In this document: in pieces, positions 8,712-17,006 of the stretch | How positions within the stretch are numbered: position 1 is the stretch's first letter | Layout of the letters: every line of letters begins with the position of its first letter | Assembly (NCBI RefSeq): GCF_014873485.1 | Contig: NZ_JADBDT010000001.1 | Coordinates: forward strand, 4,148,501 to 4,212,500 | Length of the DNA stretch: 64,000 nt | Source: Sphingopyxis sp. OAS728 | GTDB lineage: Bacteria > Pseudomonadota > Alphaproteobacteria > Sphingomonadales > Sphingomonadaceae | Reading direction: 5' to 3' | Program-made: the position numbers and the translations under genes | Notes under the pieces: generated by a model | What the model was told of the DNA's origin: nothing | Seen by the model: the letters and a program-made list of their open reading frames with translations, nothing else | Databases searched by the model: none

Positions 8712-9272
8712 ATGATCAATCAGCCCGTTCCCGCCGTGACGCTCAAGACCCGCGTGCGCGACGAAGCCGTCGAAGGCCCGAACCCGTTCCGTTGGCAGGA
8801 CGTCGACACCGGCGAGCTGTTCGGCGAAGGCCGTCACATCCTGTTCGGTCTGCCCGGTGCCTACACCCCGACCTGCTCGAACGAGCAGTGCCCGGGCTTC
8901 GAACGCCTCCACGCCGACTTCGCCGCTGCCGGCGTTGCCGACATCCATTGCATCAGTGTCAATGACGCCTTCGTCATGTTCAACTGGGCCAAGCACCTCG
9001 GCGTCGAAAAGGTGAAGATGGTTCCGGACGGTTCGGCTGCTTTCACGCGTCGCATGGGCATGCTGATCAACAAGGATCACCTCGGCTTCGGCATGCGCAG
9101 CTGGCGCTACACCGCGATCGTCGATGACGGCGTCGTCGTTCAGATGTTCGTCGAACCCGGTATCAACGACGTCGGCACCGACAGCGATCCCTATGTCGAA
9201 TCGACCCCTGAAAAGGCGCTCGAGTGGGTGAAGGCGAACCCGTATCAGGGCAAGCTGTCGCAGGCGGCTTAA
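8712..9272 (+). CDS. Peroxiredoxin, Prx5-like (AhpC/TSA superfamily)
   Basis: 186 residues from ATG 8712. The peroxidatic motif GLPGAYTPTCSNEQCPG carries Cys55, with Cys60 nearby as a possible resolving residue. The C-terminal sequence RSWRYTAIVDDGVVVQMFVEPG is typical of glutaredoxin-fusion-type or Prx5 peroxiredoxins. It reduces H2O2 and organic peroxides with thiol donors. It is monocistronic, with a GC hairpin after the stop codon (9281-9314). Note an unusual valine-rich N-terminus (MINQPVPAVTLKTRVRDE). Confidence 0.92.
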   Translation: MINQPVPAVTLKTRVRDEAVEGPNPFRWQDVDTGELFGEGRHILFGLPGAYTPTCSNEQCPGFERLHADFAAAGVADIHCISVNDAFVMFNWAKHLGVEKVKMVPDGSAAFTRRMGMLINKDHLGFGMRSWRYTAIVDDGVVVQMFVEPGINDVGTDSDPYVESTPEKALEWVKANPYQGKLSQAA

Positions 9273-9280
9273 ACCGATAG

Positions 9281-9314
9281 GCGGCCCGGCATCCCCCCCT
9301 CCCGTCCGGGCCGC
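9281..9314 (+). terminator. GC hairpin after peroxiredoxin gene
   Basis: GCGGCCCGG (9281-9289) pairs perfectly with CCGGGCCGC (9306-9314) around a C-rich loop. There is no T-run, so termination efficiency is uncertain. Confidence 0.5.
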
Positions 9315-9333
9315 TGGCGCCGTACCCATCATC

Positions 9334-9831
9334 GTGACCGCGACGATGGGTGCGGCGGACCAGCTTCACTTCAATAATCTCCGCGCCGCGCATTTTCCGC
9401 CCGATCGCAATCACCTGCCGGCGCATATCACGCTGTTTCACCAGCTGCCGCCTTCGTGTCTGGGCGAGCTCGACGGGCTCCTGCGCCGTATCTCGGCCGA
9501 TACGCCGCCACCGGCTGCCAGCTTGCGCGAAATCTATTCTCTCGGCGGCGGGGTCGCCTTTCGCATCGAAAGCCCCGACCTCCTCGCGATTCGCGAGCAG
9601 ATCGCCGATCATTTCACCGGCATGCTCACCGCACAGGACCAGGGCACGCCGCGGCTCCACATCACCGTCCAGAACAAGGTCGCCCCCGCCGAAGCGCGCG
9701 CGCTGATCGCCGAACTCGCCGAGAACTTCCACCCGCGCCCGCTGTCGATCGTCGGTTTGGCCGCCCATCACTATCGCGGTGGCCCGTGGGAACCAGCATT
9801 CGCGCGAAATTTTCGCGGCGCGCGTACATGA
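9334..9831 (+). CDS. 2H phosphoesterase / 2'-5' RNA ligase family protein
   Basis: 165 residues from GTG 9334 (ATG 9346 is an alternative). Two H-x-T motifs define the 2H phosphoesterase fold: HITLF at about residues 31-35 and LHITVQNK near residue 109. Members include ThpR-type RNA 2',3'-cyclic phosphodiesterases. The role in this organism is unknown. It lies just upstream of the tRNA-Met gene without obvious functional linkage. Confidence 0.85.
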   Translation: MTATMGAADQLHFNNLRAAHFPPDRNHLPAHITLFHQLPPSCLGELDGLLRRISADTPPPAASLREIYSLGGGVAFRIESPDLLAIREQIADHFTGMLTAQDQGTPRLHITVQNKVAPAEARALIAELAENFHPRPLSIVGLAAHHYRGGPWEPAFARNFRGART

Positions 9832-9892
9832 TATTGACCGACGGCAATGCCCTGCCTATAGGCGCTGCTCGCCCGTCGCGGCGGCCTTTCGG

Positions 9893-9969
9893 GGCGGAGT
9901 AGCTCAGCTGGTTAGAGCAGCGGAATCATAATCCGCGTGTCGGGGGTTCGAGTCCCTCCTCCGCTACCA
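9893..9969 (+). tRNA. tRNA-Met (anticodon CAT)
   Basis: A 77-nt cloverleaf with encoded CCA. The acceptor stem is GGCGGAG / CTCCGCT, the D-loop AGCTGGTTA, the anticodon stem GCGGA / TCCGC with loop ATCATAA, and the T-loop TTCGAGT. The anticodon CAT is at 9927-9929. The first acceptor pair is G-U, as in the usual alphaproteobacterial elongator tRNA-Met. An Ile2 (lysidine) identity is not excluded but less likely. Its 3' end abuts an integrase gene and is the probable attachment site. Confidence 0.95.
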
Positions 9970-10095
9970 AGGGACTCACATCCGCCTGTGGCCGACAACG
10001 TCCGTGGACGTCTTTCCGAGAAATTTTATTTAGGTCTATCAATCGTTTGCTAGCGACTTCGGGCGTCCGCTGACATCCGTGTCAGTATGCCTGCG

Positions 10096-10169
10096 TCGAT
10101 TTGATTTGGGGGTCTTTTTTTGGTCAAAAATGCGGAAAGACCCCCAAGCATCGATTTGAAAAGACCCCC
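10096..10169. repeat. Short direct and inverted repeats before integrase (arm-type sites?)
   Basis: TCGATTTGA occurs at 10096-10104 and again at 10151-10159. AAAGACCCCC occurs at 10136-10145 and 10160-10169, with its inverse GGGGGTCTTT at 10108-10117. The second copy ends right at the integrase ATG. Clustered short repeats between a tRNA attB and int are typical of integrase arm-type sites or autoregulation. Confidence 0.55.
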
Positions 10170-11528
10170 ATGGCTCTCAAAGACCTCGAAATCAAATATG
10201 CGGCGCGGCGCCCCAAAGAATATAAGCTGTTCGATGGCGAGGGACTGTATCTCCTTATTAAGCCGTCAGGATCAAAGCTTTGGCGCTATAAATACCGCTT
10301 CGAGGGCAAGGAGCGTGTGCTTTGTCTCGGCGCCTATCCACGACTCGCCGCCGCCGCCGCGCGCCAGAAGCGGCGCGAGGCGCAGCATTTGCTCGACGGC
10401 GGTATCGACCCTGCGGCCGTCAAGAAAATGAATCGCGCAAATAAGTTGGAGGCCGGGACGCCGCAAAACGTCGATCTGTTCGAGCCGATCGCGCGTGCCT
10501 GGCATGCGAACAGGGTAGAGGACCTCGACCCCGCGCACGCTCTGCGGGTGCTTAGCCGCCTCGAGCGCGATGTTTTTCCAAGGTTGGGAGCAAGAGACAT
10601 CGCCACGATCACCCCGCCGGAAGTGCTGGCCGTCATTCGAGCGGTCGAGGCGCGTGGCGCGCTCGATGTTAGTCGACGGGTCAAGCAAGCCATCGGCCAG
10701 ATATTCCGGTTCGCGATTGCGTGCGGTTGGGCATCTTCGGACCCAACGGTTAGCCTCAGCGATGCGCTGAAGCCCAAACCCCGCGTGAAGCATATGGCCC
10801 GCGTTTCAGTTGCGGAAGTTCCCGCACTTGTCCGGGCAATCATGTCCTACGACGGCGAAGCGTCTACCGGCAGGCGAGAGACGACGCGCGACGCAATGCT
10901 TTTCACTTTGCTGACGTGGGCGCGAACGAGCGAAACTCGCTTTGCAACCTGGGGCGAGTTCGAAAATCTCGATGGGCCTGATCCGGTCTGGCGTTTGTCA
11001 GCGGAACGGATGAAGATGGAACGCGAACACCTCGTTCCCCTTTCGGAAGACGTGGTAGAAATTCTGCGCCGCCGGCGCCGTGCTACCAAGGGCGATTTTG
11101 TTTTCCCCGGCGACAAGGCCGGCAAGCCGATCTCGTCGAACACGATGATCTACGCATGCTATCGCATGGGCTATCGAGGCCGGCAGACTGTTCATGGATT
11201 TCGCGGGCTCGGCTCGACCTGGGCGAATGAAGCTGAATGTTACAAAGCCGACTGGATCGAAATGGCGCTGGCGCACGAGGACGAGAACGAAGTTCGGGGA
11301 GCCTACAATAGCGCGCTGTATCTCACCGCCCGGCGCCGGATGCTCGATGATTGGTCAGCTTTTATACGGTCCGCGGACCCAAGGGGGGCGAGAGACAAGG
11401 CTGTGGAAATGAAAGCATCCGAGCAGGCGAACTTGCCGTTGCGAGCGCGGGACGCCCTGCGCCCCGCGCTCGCAACGGCAGACAACGTGCCATTCTGGCA
11501 ACAGCGAAAGCTGGCCGGGAGGCGCTGA
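10170..11528 (+). CDS. Tyrosine-type site-specific integrase (P4/DUF4102 family)
   Basis: 452 residues from ATG 10170. The N-terminal DUF4102 arm-binding domain (KLFDGEGLYLLIKPSGSKLWRYKYRF split by charged residues) covers about 10-90. A SAM-like core-binding domain follows and then the catalytic domain. Catalytic residues appear intact: box I Arg in TSETRFATW, the HGFR H-x-x-R near residue 350, the LAHED His and the Tyr in GAYNSA near 385. It lies 200 bp from the tRNA-Met 3' end in the same direction, the standard P4-type layout, so it likely marks the edge of a genomic island. The C-terminal 40 residues are an extra basic tail. Confidence 0.93.
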   Translation: MALKDLEIKYAARRPKEYKLFDGEGLYLLIKPSGSKLWRYKYRFEGKERVLCLGAYPRLAAAAARQKRREAQHLLDGGIDPAAVKKMNRANKLEAGTPQNVDLFEPIARAWHANRVEDLDPAHALRVLSRLERDVFPRLGARDIATITPPEVLAVIRAVEARGALDVSRRVKQAIGQIFRFAIACGWASSDPTVSLSDALKPKPRVKHMARVSVAEVPALVRAIMSYDGEASTGRRETTRDAMLFTLLTWARTSETRFATWGEFENLDGPDPVWRLSAERMKMEREHLVPLSEDVVEILRRRRRATKGDFVFPGDKAGKPISSNTMIYACYRMGYRGRQTVHGFRGLGSTWANEAECYKADWIEMALAHEDENEVRGAYNSALYLTARRRMLDDWSAFIRSADPRGARDKAVEMKASEQANLPLRARDALRPALATADNVPFWQQRKLAGRR

Positions 11529-12100
11529 CGTCTGTGCGTGCTGGCCATCTTCGTTCTGTCGGCCGTCGTCCGTGCTGCCAACGGGATGGCAGCTCCCTTG
11601 AAATCACACAGGCGCCGCTCTGCATCCATATGTGCGGTCGATAGCGATGAAAGTTGTTGGGAGAGGCCCGCCCGGTAATCGGGGGGGGGGGGTGATCCGA
11701 GCGGGCCTACAAGTTATCATCGCGTGAGGGTCGCGAAAGTTCCCGCGCGGTGGAAACTCGTTTACGGGTCGAGTCCATATTCCGCCAGCGCTTTGAGGCG
11801 GCCCTTTTCGTCGCCGGATCGATCAGGACATCGCACATTCGCTCTCCAGCGCAAATGATGAGCAAGCCGGAGCTAAAAGGGCTTAAGCATGCTAAATCAG
11901 GCCGAAATATCGATGCCACATTGGTAGTATCGCCGGACGCGTAGAAACTTCATCCCGTCTCGCCCGGTTTTTCCGATGCTGCGAGGCAAAAGGGATCAAC
12001 CTGGATGATATGGCTCGCGATTGCGCCGTCTTCATCAGCGTTCGAACAAGAAGGGGTCAGCGCAACACCCGGTCAAAAACCGACTTCAACCTTCGACGAG
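11529..12100. other. Gene-poor gap after integrase
   Basis: No convincing gene was seen. Short open frames on either strand lack ribosome sites and recognisable motifs. The only clear structure is the hairpin with a long G-tract at 11664-11708. Confidence 0.5.
11664..11708. repeat. Hairpin enclosing a 12-G tract
   Basis: AGGCCCGC (11664-11671) and GCGGGCCT (11701-11708) are perfect complements, and CGG/CCG (11673-11675/11697-11699) extend the stem. Twelve consecutive G residues (11681-11692) lie in the loop. The function is unknown; the tract is prone to slippage. Confidence 0.6.
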
Positions 12101-12817
12101 TCAATTCTCGAACACGGCGGCAGGTCGGTGCTCTACCAGCGCGGCGAGTACGGCGGGATCTTTGATGTGCATCGTACTGGATCGGAGATCGATAAGTCCG
12201 TCTTGCCGGAGCGCTTTAAGGGTGCGGTTCACATGTACGCTCGTAAGGCCGAGAAGATCGGCCAGCGCCTCCTGTGTAATGGGAAAGTGGAAACTGTCTT
12301 TTGGACCAAGCGCGACCGCCCCAAGTCGTTCGCGGACTTCGAGAAGCAAATCGACGATGCGCTCATAGGCACTCATCCGGCCGAGCCGTGCGATCTGGCG
12401 AAACAGATAATATTCCTCCAGCGCACTGCTCCGGGCGTAGGCTTCCGCGAGGCCATGCTTGGCATGGCGAGAATCAGGCGCCGGACAGAGCGTGACATCT
12501 GTCAGGGCAACCGCGCCCGTCGCGGCGAGCGGATGCGACTGACGACATTTCCCGATCAGATCGCCAGGAAGAAGCAAGCTCAAAATCTGTCGTCTTCCGT
12601 CCGCGAAGATACGCGTCCGCCCCGCCCAACCGGCCAAAATGATCCGGGGCGAAGTCACGCGCGCGCCCTCTTCGATAATATTCCGATGCGCAGCAACGCG
12701 GTGGCGCACGAGCTGCGCCTCGGCAAGCGCCTCCCATTCGTGTGTGTCCAACGGGGCCAGTGCGCCGAGCCGCGATACGACGCGCGTTTCAAACGGAGAG
12801 GGCGAGGGCGTGTTCAT
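12101..12817 (-). CDS. Crp/Fnr-family transcriptional regulator
   Basis: 238 residues from ATG 12817 (12838 is an alternative). The cyclic-nucleotide-binding-type beta barrel covers about 15-140 (RRQILSLLLPGDLIG). The C-terminal winged helix carries the recognition helix LTSVHVNRTLKALRQDG, followed by LIDLRSSTMHI. The four N-terminal Cys residues of true FNR are absent. It lies 30 bp downstream of the HWE kinase gene in the same direction, which suggests a kinase/regulator pair. The effector is unknown. Confidence 0.88.
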   Translation of the reverse strand: MNTPSPSPFETRVVSRLGALAPLDTHEWEALAEAQLVRHRVAAHRNIIEEGARVTSPRIILAGWAGRTRIFADGRRQILSLLLPGDLIGKCRQSHPLAATGAVALTDVTLCPAPDSRHAKHGLAEAYARSSALEEYYLFRQIARLGRMSAYERIVDLLLEVRERLGAVALGPKDSFHFPITQEALADLLGLTSVHVNRTLKALRQDGLIDLRSSTMHIKDPAVLAALVEHRPAAVFEN

Positions 12818-12847
12818 GCTGCAGCAACGTTTTGGCATTGTGATGGT

Positions 12848-13609
12848 TCACGCCCAGGCGCGAGGCCAGATGTCGGCTTCAGGCTTTTCGGGGAAGGGTA
12901 CCTCCATGGTGCAGAATATCCCGCCCGGCCTGAGTTCGAACAGCGTCGCCGCGTTGATCTGATAAGGCAGCGCCTGTTCGATATATTCCTGACCAAAGCC
13001 GGTACTGGCCGGCGCCGCTCCGATAATCGGCACGCCGATTTCCTCCCAAATAAAGCGAAGCCTGGAGCGTGCGAAGGTCCAGCGCACCGAAAGTCTTGCG
13101 CGCGCGTCGGTAGAGGAGAGCGCCCCGAACTTGATTGAATTGGTGGCGAGTTCGTGAATGGCGAGCGCAATTAATCGCGCTATTTCATGCGGAACCGAGA
13201 CTTCCGGCCCCTTGATCTCGATCCGCTCGTCGAACTCGAAAATACGAAGCTCATCGCTCACCATATCCTCAAGATCGCACCCATTCTTGCGGCTGCTGTC
13301 GCCGCAACGCACTTCAATGCGCGCAAGCGCGTCGAGCCGTCCACGGAAATGATTGGCATTCTCGTCCTCGTCATTTGTGCCAAACGTCCGCGCGCTGATC
13401 GACCGGACGATCGCGAGCATGTTGCGGACCCGATGCTGCAGTTCTGCGCGAAGATGTGCTTCTCGCGCGATCGCACGGATACGTTCCTCCTCCATGACTT
13501 TGAGTTCGAGGCGGAGCACTTCAACCTCGGCGGCGAGCGCGGCCTCACTCGCGGACGAGCCATTGTCCTCCGGTTGCTCGCGTGGTGGTTCTTCCGGACG
13601 CTTACTCAT
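12848..13609 (-). CDS. HWE/HisKA_2 family histidine kinase without sensor domain
   Basis: 253 residues from ATG 13609. After a charged N-terminus and a coiled coil (about 20-60), the phosphoacceptor motif AELQHRVRNMLAIVRSI starts near residue 54. The N-box HELATNSIKFGALS (about 152-165) and the end TGFGQEYIEQALPY fit the HWE-type ATPase domain. No transmembrane or PAS domain is present, so it is cytosolic and probably partner-controlled. It is immediately upstream of a Crp-type regulator gene. Kinases of this class feed PhyR or single-domain receivers in sphingomonads. Confidence 0.88.
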   Translation of the reverse strand: MSKRPEEPPREQPEDNGSSASEAALAAEVEVLRLELKVMEEERIRAIAREAHLRAELQHRVRNMLAIVRSISARTFGTNDEDENANHFRGRLDALARIEVRCGDSSRKNGCDLEDMVSDELRIFEFDERIEIKGPEVSVPHEIARLIALAIHELATNSIKFGALSSTDARARLSVRWTFARSRLRFIWEEIGVPIIGAAPASTGFGQEYIEQALPYQINAATLFELRPGGIFCTMEVPFPEKPEADIWPRAWA

Positions 13610-14361
13610 TCATCGGTCCCGCTTCGCATCAACTGCCCTGTTCATACGCTCGGAAGGCGCAGGAGTGCCACGGATCTATAAAATGATTGGTCAGGTAAGC
13701 GGATGGGCAGCGCGTTTCCCGTACCTTCAACATGAGGAAATGAAACTTGCGGCCGGGCCGCCTTTGCGGTTGCTGACGCTGTTCGGCCAGAGGGCCAGCA
13801 AGTGTTGCCGCATAATTGGCCATCAGGTGAGAGAAGATGTCGGCAAGACGATTACACCCCGGACAATTCCCAATATCAGCATGGCGCGCGCGATATTGGC
13901 GCTTTTCAAAGCCCACGTCGTGTCGTGAAGCAATGACGCGCCGTCTCAGATCTTTGATGTTGCGAACTATCGCAGCATGCCGCGTTCGAAAGCTGGCGCC
14001 AGCGCCCGTATCTGGCCAAGGGTGAGTAGCCCTTAGCGTTTCGGGTCGCGATCGTCGAATCATGGCAGAAACTCTTGACGAACCATCTACCAATACGGTC
14101 AAAAATGGCGCAATATTTGTTACGATGAGCATTGGCTTGTTGTCTTGGGCGTCTTGGACGACGCCTCGCGAGGCGAACCAATTTGGGCTGTCTGCGGCTG
14201 AACCGGGGTTGCCATCATTTCTTGGTGGTACCTCGGCCCCAGCTGACGATTTTGGACAGGAATGCCATGCGCGCGCGCCGCATATCGATATGGCGTTCGC
14301 ACGACAGCGCATTGCCGATCGAGGTGTCGATACCGGTCAAGCGGAAGCAGGGAGATGACAG
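13610..14361. other. 750-bp region without a recognisable gene
   Basis: Open frames exist on both strands (for example 13629-14312 minus), but none shows a ribosome site, known motif or plausible composition. The stretch may be a decayed insertion, since it lies between kinase and receiver genes that elsewhere are adjacent. No terminal inverted repeats were found. Confidence 0.4.
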
Positions 14362-14742
14362 ATGGGTGAGCGAAGTTTGCGAGGGCGCCGGGTCCTCGTG
14401 GTTGAGGATGAATATCTTCTCGCCGACGATATCTCGCGGGCGCTCGCGGACGCGGGCGCCCAAGTGCTCGGGCCGGTGGCGAGCGCGCAAGATGCCGAGG
14501 CGATCATTGGGAGCGAAGAGCGCATCGATGCTGCGGTACTCGACGTCAATTTGCGGGACGGAGCCGTGTTTCCCGCGGCCGATGCGCTCGCTGCGCGCGA
14601 AATACCGTTCGCCTTCGCGACGGGTTATGAGGAATGGTCGCTTCCCGAACGGTTCCAGGGCCGCCCGCTAGTAGAAAAGCCTTTCAAGGCATCGCAAATC
14701 CTGGATTTGCTTGCACCGATGACGCCGCGGACAGATGCTTGA
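14362..14742 (+). CDS. Single-domain response regulator (FATGUY type)
   Basis: 126 residues from ATG 14362. Receiver domain only. The acidic pocket VVEDE is at about 13-17, the phosphoacceptor is Asp61 in AAVLDVNLRDG and the conserved Lys is in VEKPF. The motif PFAFATGY (82-89) matches the FATGUY family of alphaproteobacterial single-domain regulators, which includes SdrG of the general stress response. With no output domain it probably acts as a phosphate relay or sink for an HWE kinase. Confidence 0.9.
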   Translation: MGERSLRGRRVLVVEDEYLLADDISRALADAGAQVLGPVASAQDAEAIIGSEERIDAAVLDVNLRDGAVFPAADALAAREIPFAFATGYEEWSLPERFQGRPLVEKPFKASQILDLLAPMTPRTDA

Positions 14743-15188
14743 GTTGATCCTTAGGTACGCACACAGGCGTTTATGGTCACTCGATCCCTACAGATAGCGA
14801 ACAAGGTCTCGACTAGCTTCTTCGGCCACGGGCGCTTGCAACGCCGGCCCCTGTGAGATCGGGGCACTAGATCCCGGTTCTAGCTTAGCAGAAAGACAAG
14901 CGGGATGCCGCGCTCACTGGCACGGCGAGCCCGATCGAACCGCGGTCTGCCTTCGTCACGGCTAAAATCGGTGATCGCAAGGCTTGGTTCTCTTCGAAAG
15001 TAGGGGCCGCGCACATTCTAACCTTCCAAAACGGGCGTCGGGTCCCCGCTCCGGCGGAGCCCTCATCGGATGGGGTGCGCCTGATCCTCCGATCACCGTG
15101 ACATGCTGGCAAATCATGGACAACATAGGCTGTCGCCAATATCGTTATCGCCGCCGAATGACCGGTGTCGTCGGCCCGGTGGAACTTC
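14743..15188. other. Gap with receiver remnant, otherwise no gene seen
   Basis: Apart from the receiver-gene fragment at 14880-14989 this 446-bp stretch shows no supported gene. Open frames are short and lack motifs. Confidence 0.45.
14880..14989 (-). pseudogene. Remnant of a single-domain response regulator gene
   Basis: Minus-strand translation ends with LAITDFSRDEG, then RRASERGIPLVFLLS and a stop at 14882-14880. It aligns with residues 54-85 of the intact receiver encoded at 15189-15554 (IALVDVNLGDG...LKARGIPFVFLTG): the Asp, Gly, Phe, Ala, RGIP and VFL positions match. Only about 35 codons are recognisable, with no start or upstream half. This looks like a duplicated receiver gene that was truncated, perhaps during island rearrangement. 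Confidence 0.6.
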
Positions 15189-15554
15189 TCATCCCTTTTC
15201 CGCGAGCGCCAATAGCGCTGCGAGAAGTGAACGCGTGTCGGCGGGCTTCTGAAGCCGTGGCGCGTCGGCATAGTCGGCCGGGATAATATTTGCATCATAG
15301 CCGGTGAGGAAAACAAAAGGGATGCCGCGCGCCTTGAGCGCTGCGGCAGACTCGAAACTTGCACCATCACCGAGATTGACGTCTACTAGTGCGATGTCGG
15401 GGCGCGTCGTGGCCAGCATCTCGATCGCATCCTCTGCATTGCCGACAGGACCGAGCACCGTGGCGCCCGCCGCCTCAAGCGCCATTTGCGCATCGTCGGC
15501 GAGATAAAAGTCATCTTCAATGATAAGTACCAAACGCCCGGTGAGGCCGCTCAT
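15189..15554 (-). CDS. Single-domain response regulator
   Basis: 121 residues, receiver domain only. Acidic residues IIEDD at 11-15, phosphoacceptor Asp58 in IALVDVNLGDG, Thr84 in PFVFLTGY and Lys in LQKPA. The motif PFVFLTGY is a variant of the FATGUY signature. Its start codon overlaps the stop of the upstream kinase gene by 4 bp (ATGA at 15554-15551), so the two are translationally coupled. It is the likely phosphoacceptor of that kinase. Confidence 0.92.
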   Translation of the reverse strand: MSGLTGRLVLIIEDDFYLADDAQMALEAAGATVLGPVGNAEDAIEMLATTRPDIALVDVNLGDGASFESAAALKARGIPFVFLTGYDANIIPADYADAPRLQKPADTRSLLAALLALAEKG

Positions 15555-17005
15555 ACCCAGTTCTCCTTGGATTTCCGGTAAGCGATCGGCAAATCGGTTT
15601 GCAAGACACTCTCTCCTTCGTTGAGCGGAAAGGCGATGCGGCAGCGAACTCCATCCGGATCATGTGTCAACTCCCCTTCTCCCCGTAGCTCATAGGGCAC
15701 GCGGCGGGTAACAAGTTCAGTCCCGAAGCCTTTGCGGCGGTCCGGTTTTGGTTCGATCCGCACCCCGCTTTCAGCCCACACCAACTCAAGCCACTCGCTG
15801 CCGTCTCTGGACAGACGCGACCAATGCACATCGACGCGTCCGCTCGGCGCCCGTACCGCGCCATATTTGGAGGCGTTGGTAGCAAGCTCGTGGATCGCGA
15901 GCGTCAAAACCTCCGCGGCCTTGGGCGCGAGCAGAATTTCAGGGCCAACGATGGAGACGCGCGACTCGTCGGCCGCTTGGGCGAGCAGTTCGTCGCGGAC
16001 CAGTCCTCCGAGTTCAACCCCAACGCCAGCGCCGCGCGTGAGGAGTGCCTGTGTACGTGCCATCGCGGCAATGCGTCCGCTCAACCGGTCGCGGAATTCC
16101 GCGGTCGTTCCGTCAGTGGCTCCGCGATTGACGACCGATGCCACCATTGCCAGCACATTCCTTACACGGTGCTGAAGCTCGGCGAGCAGGACTGCCTGGC
16201 GTTCCTCGTTACGTTGGCGCTCCGTGATGTCCTTGCCGATCTTCATGAAACCGCGGATGGTGCCGTCGCGATTGCGTAAAGAGACTGTCTGGCCGTCGAT
16301 AAATACGCGGGCGCCACCCTTGGCGAGGTGCCACCTGATATTAGGGGCGACGCCGTCGCTCCGCGCTCGTTCAAGTTCCTGCTCGGGAATGCCGTGGGCA
16401 CGGTCTTCTGGCGTAAAGATGCGCGAGACGGGCTTGCCGACCATGTCGCCTTCGCTCCAACCAAAAACGGCGGAAGCACCGGGAAGCCAGTCAGTAATCA
16501 AATCTTCGGGATCACTCAGAATGATCGCATAATCACGGGCATTCTCTACGATGAGTTGAAATCGTTCGTGGCCCCGCTCAAGCTCTCCGAGGAGCTCGCG
16601 CAGTTCGTACTGCCGCTCGCGCGCGCGCACCGCCGCCCGTACCGAGCTCGTTAAAGTGATCGCCTGAACGGGACGTTCGATTAGGGTGACGTTGCCCAGA
16701 GACGTGACGAGATCGTTTCTCCACCTCGCGACGCGCCGCTGAGGCAGCTGGCTCGTCAATATGATGAAGGGGATATCTGACCACGCCGGCTGACTACGCA
16801 CACGGTCGGCAAGCCGCGTAAGATCTTTTCCAAAAAACCCTTCCTCCGTTGCGATCACCGCGAGGCAGTCTTCACGAAGCGCGCCTACGAGCGCCAGAAA
16901 GTCCGCGCAAACTTCCGCCGCGATACCCGCGCGCGCTACTATCTCCGCTGCCGCCGCGCCATCGCGCCCCACGGGTGCGAGGATCAATATTGTTCCGGTT
17001 ACCAT
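15551..17005 (-). CDS. PAS-containing HWE-type histidine kinase with N-terminal receiver-like domain
   Basis: 484 residues. Residues 1-130 resemble a receiver fold (ILILAPVG...FIILTSQLP...LIERP), but the usual phosphoacceptor position reads VIATEEG, so it may be a pseudo-receiver. A PAS domain follows at about 145-270 (IVENARDYAIILSDP...ITDWLPGASAVFGW...FMKIGKDITERQR). The phosphoacceptor motif AELQHRVRNVLAMVAS and the N-box HELATNASKYGAV define the HWE/HisKA_2 class. It sits in an operon between a KaiC-like ATPase gene (1 bp gap) and a receiver gene (4 bp overlap). Confidence 0.92.
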   Translation of the reverse strand: MVTGTILILAPVGRDGAAAAEIVARAGIAAEVCADFLALVGALREDCLAVIATEEGFFGKDLTRLADRVRSQPAWSDIPFIILTSQLPQRRVARWRNDLVTSLGNVTLIERPVQAITLTSSVRAAVRARERQYELRELLGELERGHERFQLIVENARDYAIILSDPEDLITDWLPGASAVFGWSEGDMVGKPVSRIFTPEDRAHGIPEQELERARSDGVAPNIRWHLAKGGARVFIDGQTVSLRNRDGTIRGFMKIGKDITERQRNEERQAVLLAELQHRVRNVLAMVASVVNRGATDGTTAEFRDRLSGRIAAMARTQALLTRGAGVGVELGGLVRDELLAQAADESRVSIVGPEILLAPKAAEVLTLAIHELATNASKYGAVRAPSGRVDVHWSRLSRDGSEWLELVWAESGVRIEPKPDRRKGFGTELVTRRVPYELRGEGELTHDPDGVRCRIAFPLNEGESVLQTDLPIAYRKSKENWV

Positions 17006-17006
17006 G

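Noticed and set aside
13629..14312. A 227-codon minus frame
   Set aside because: No ribosome site, no motif, and composition unlike neighbouring genes; probably noncoding or decayed.
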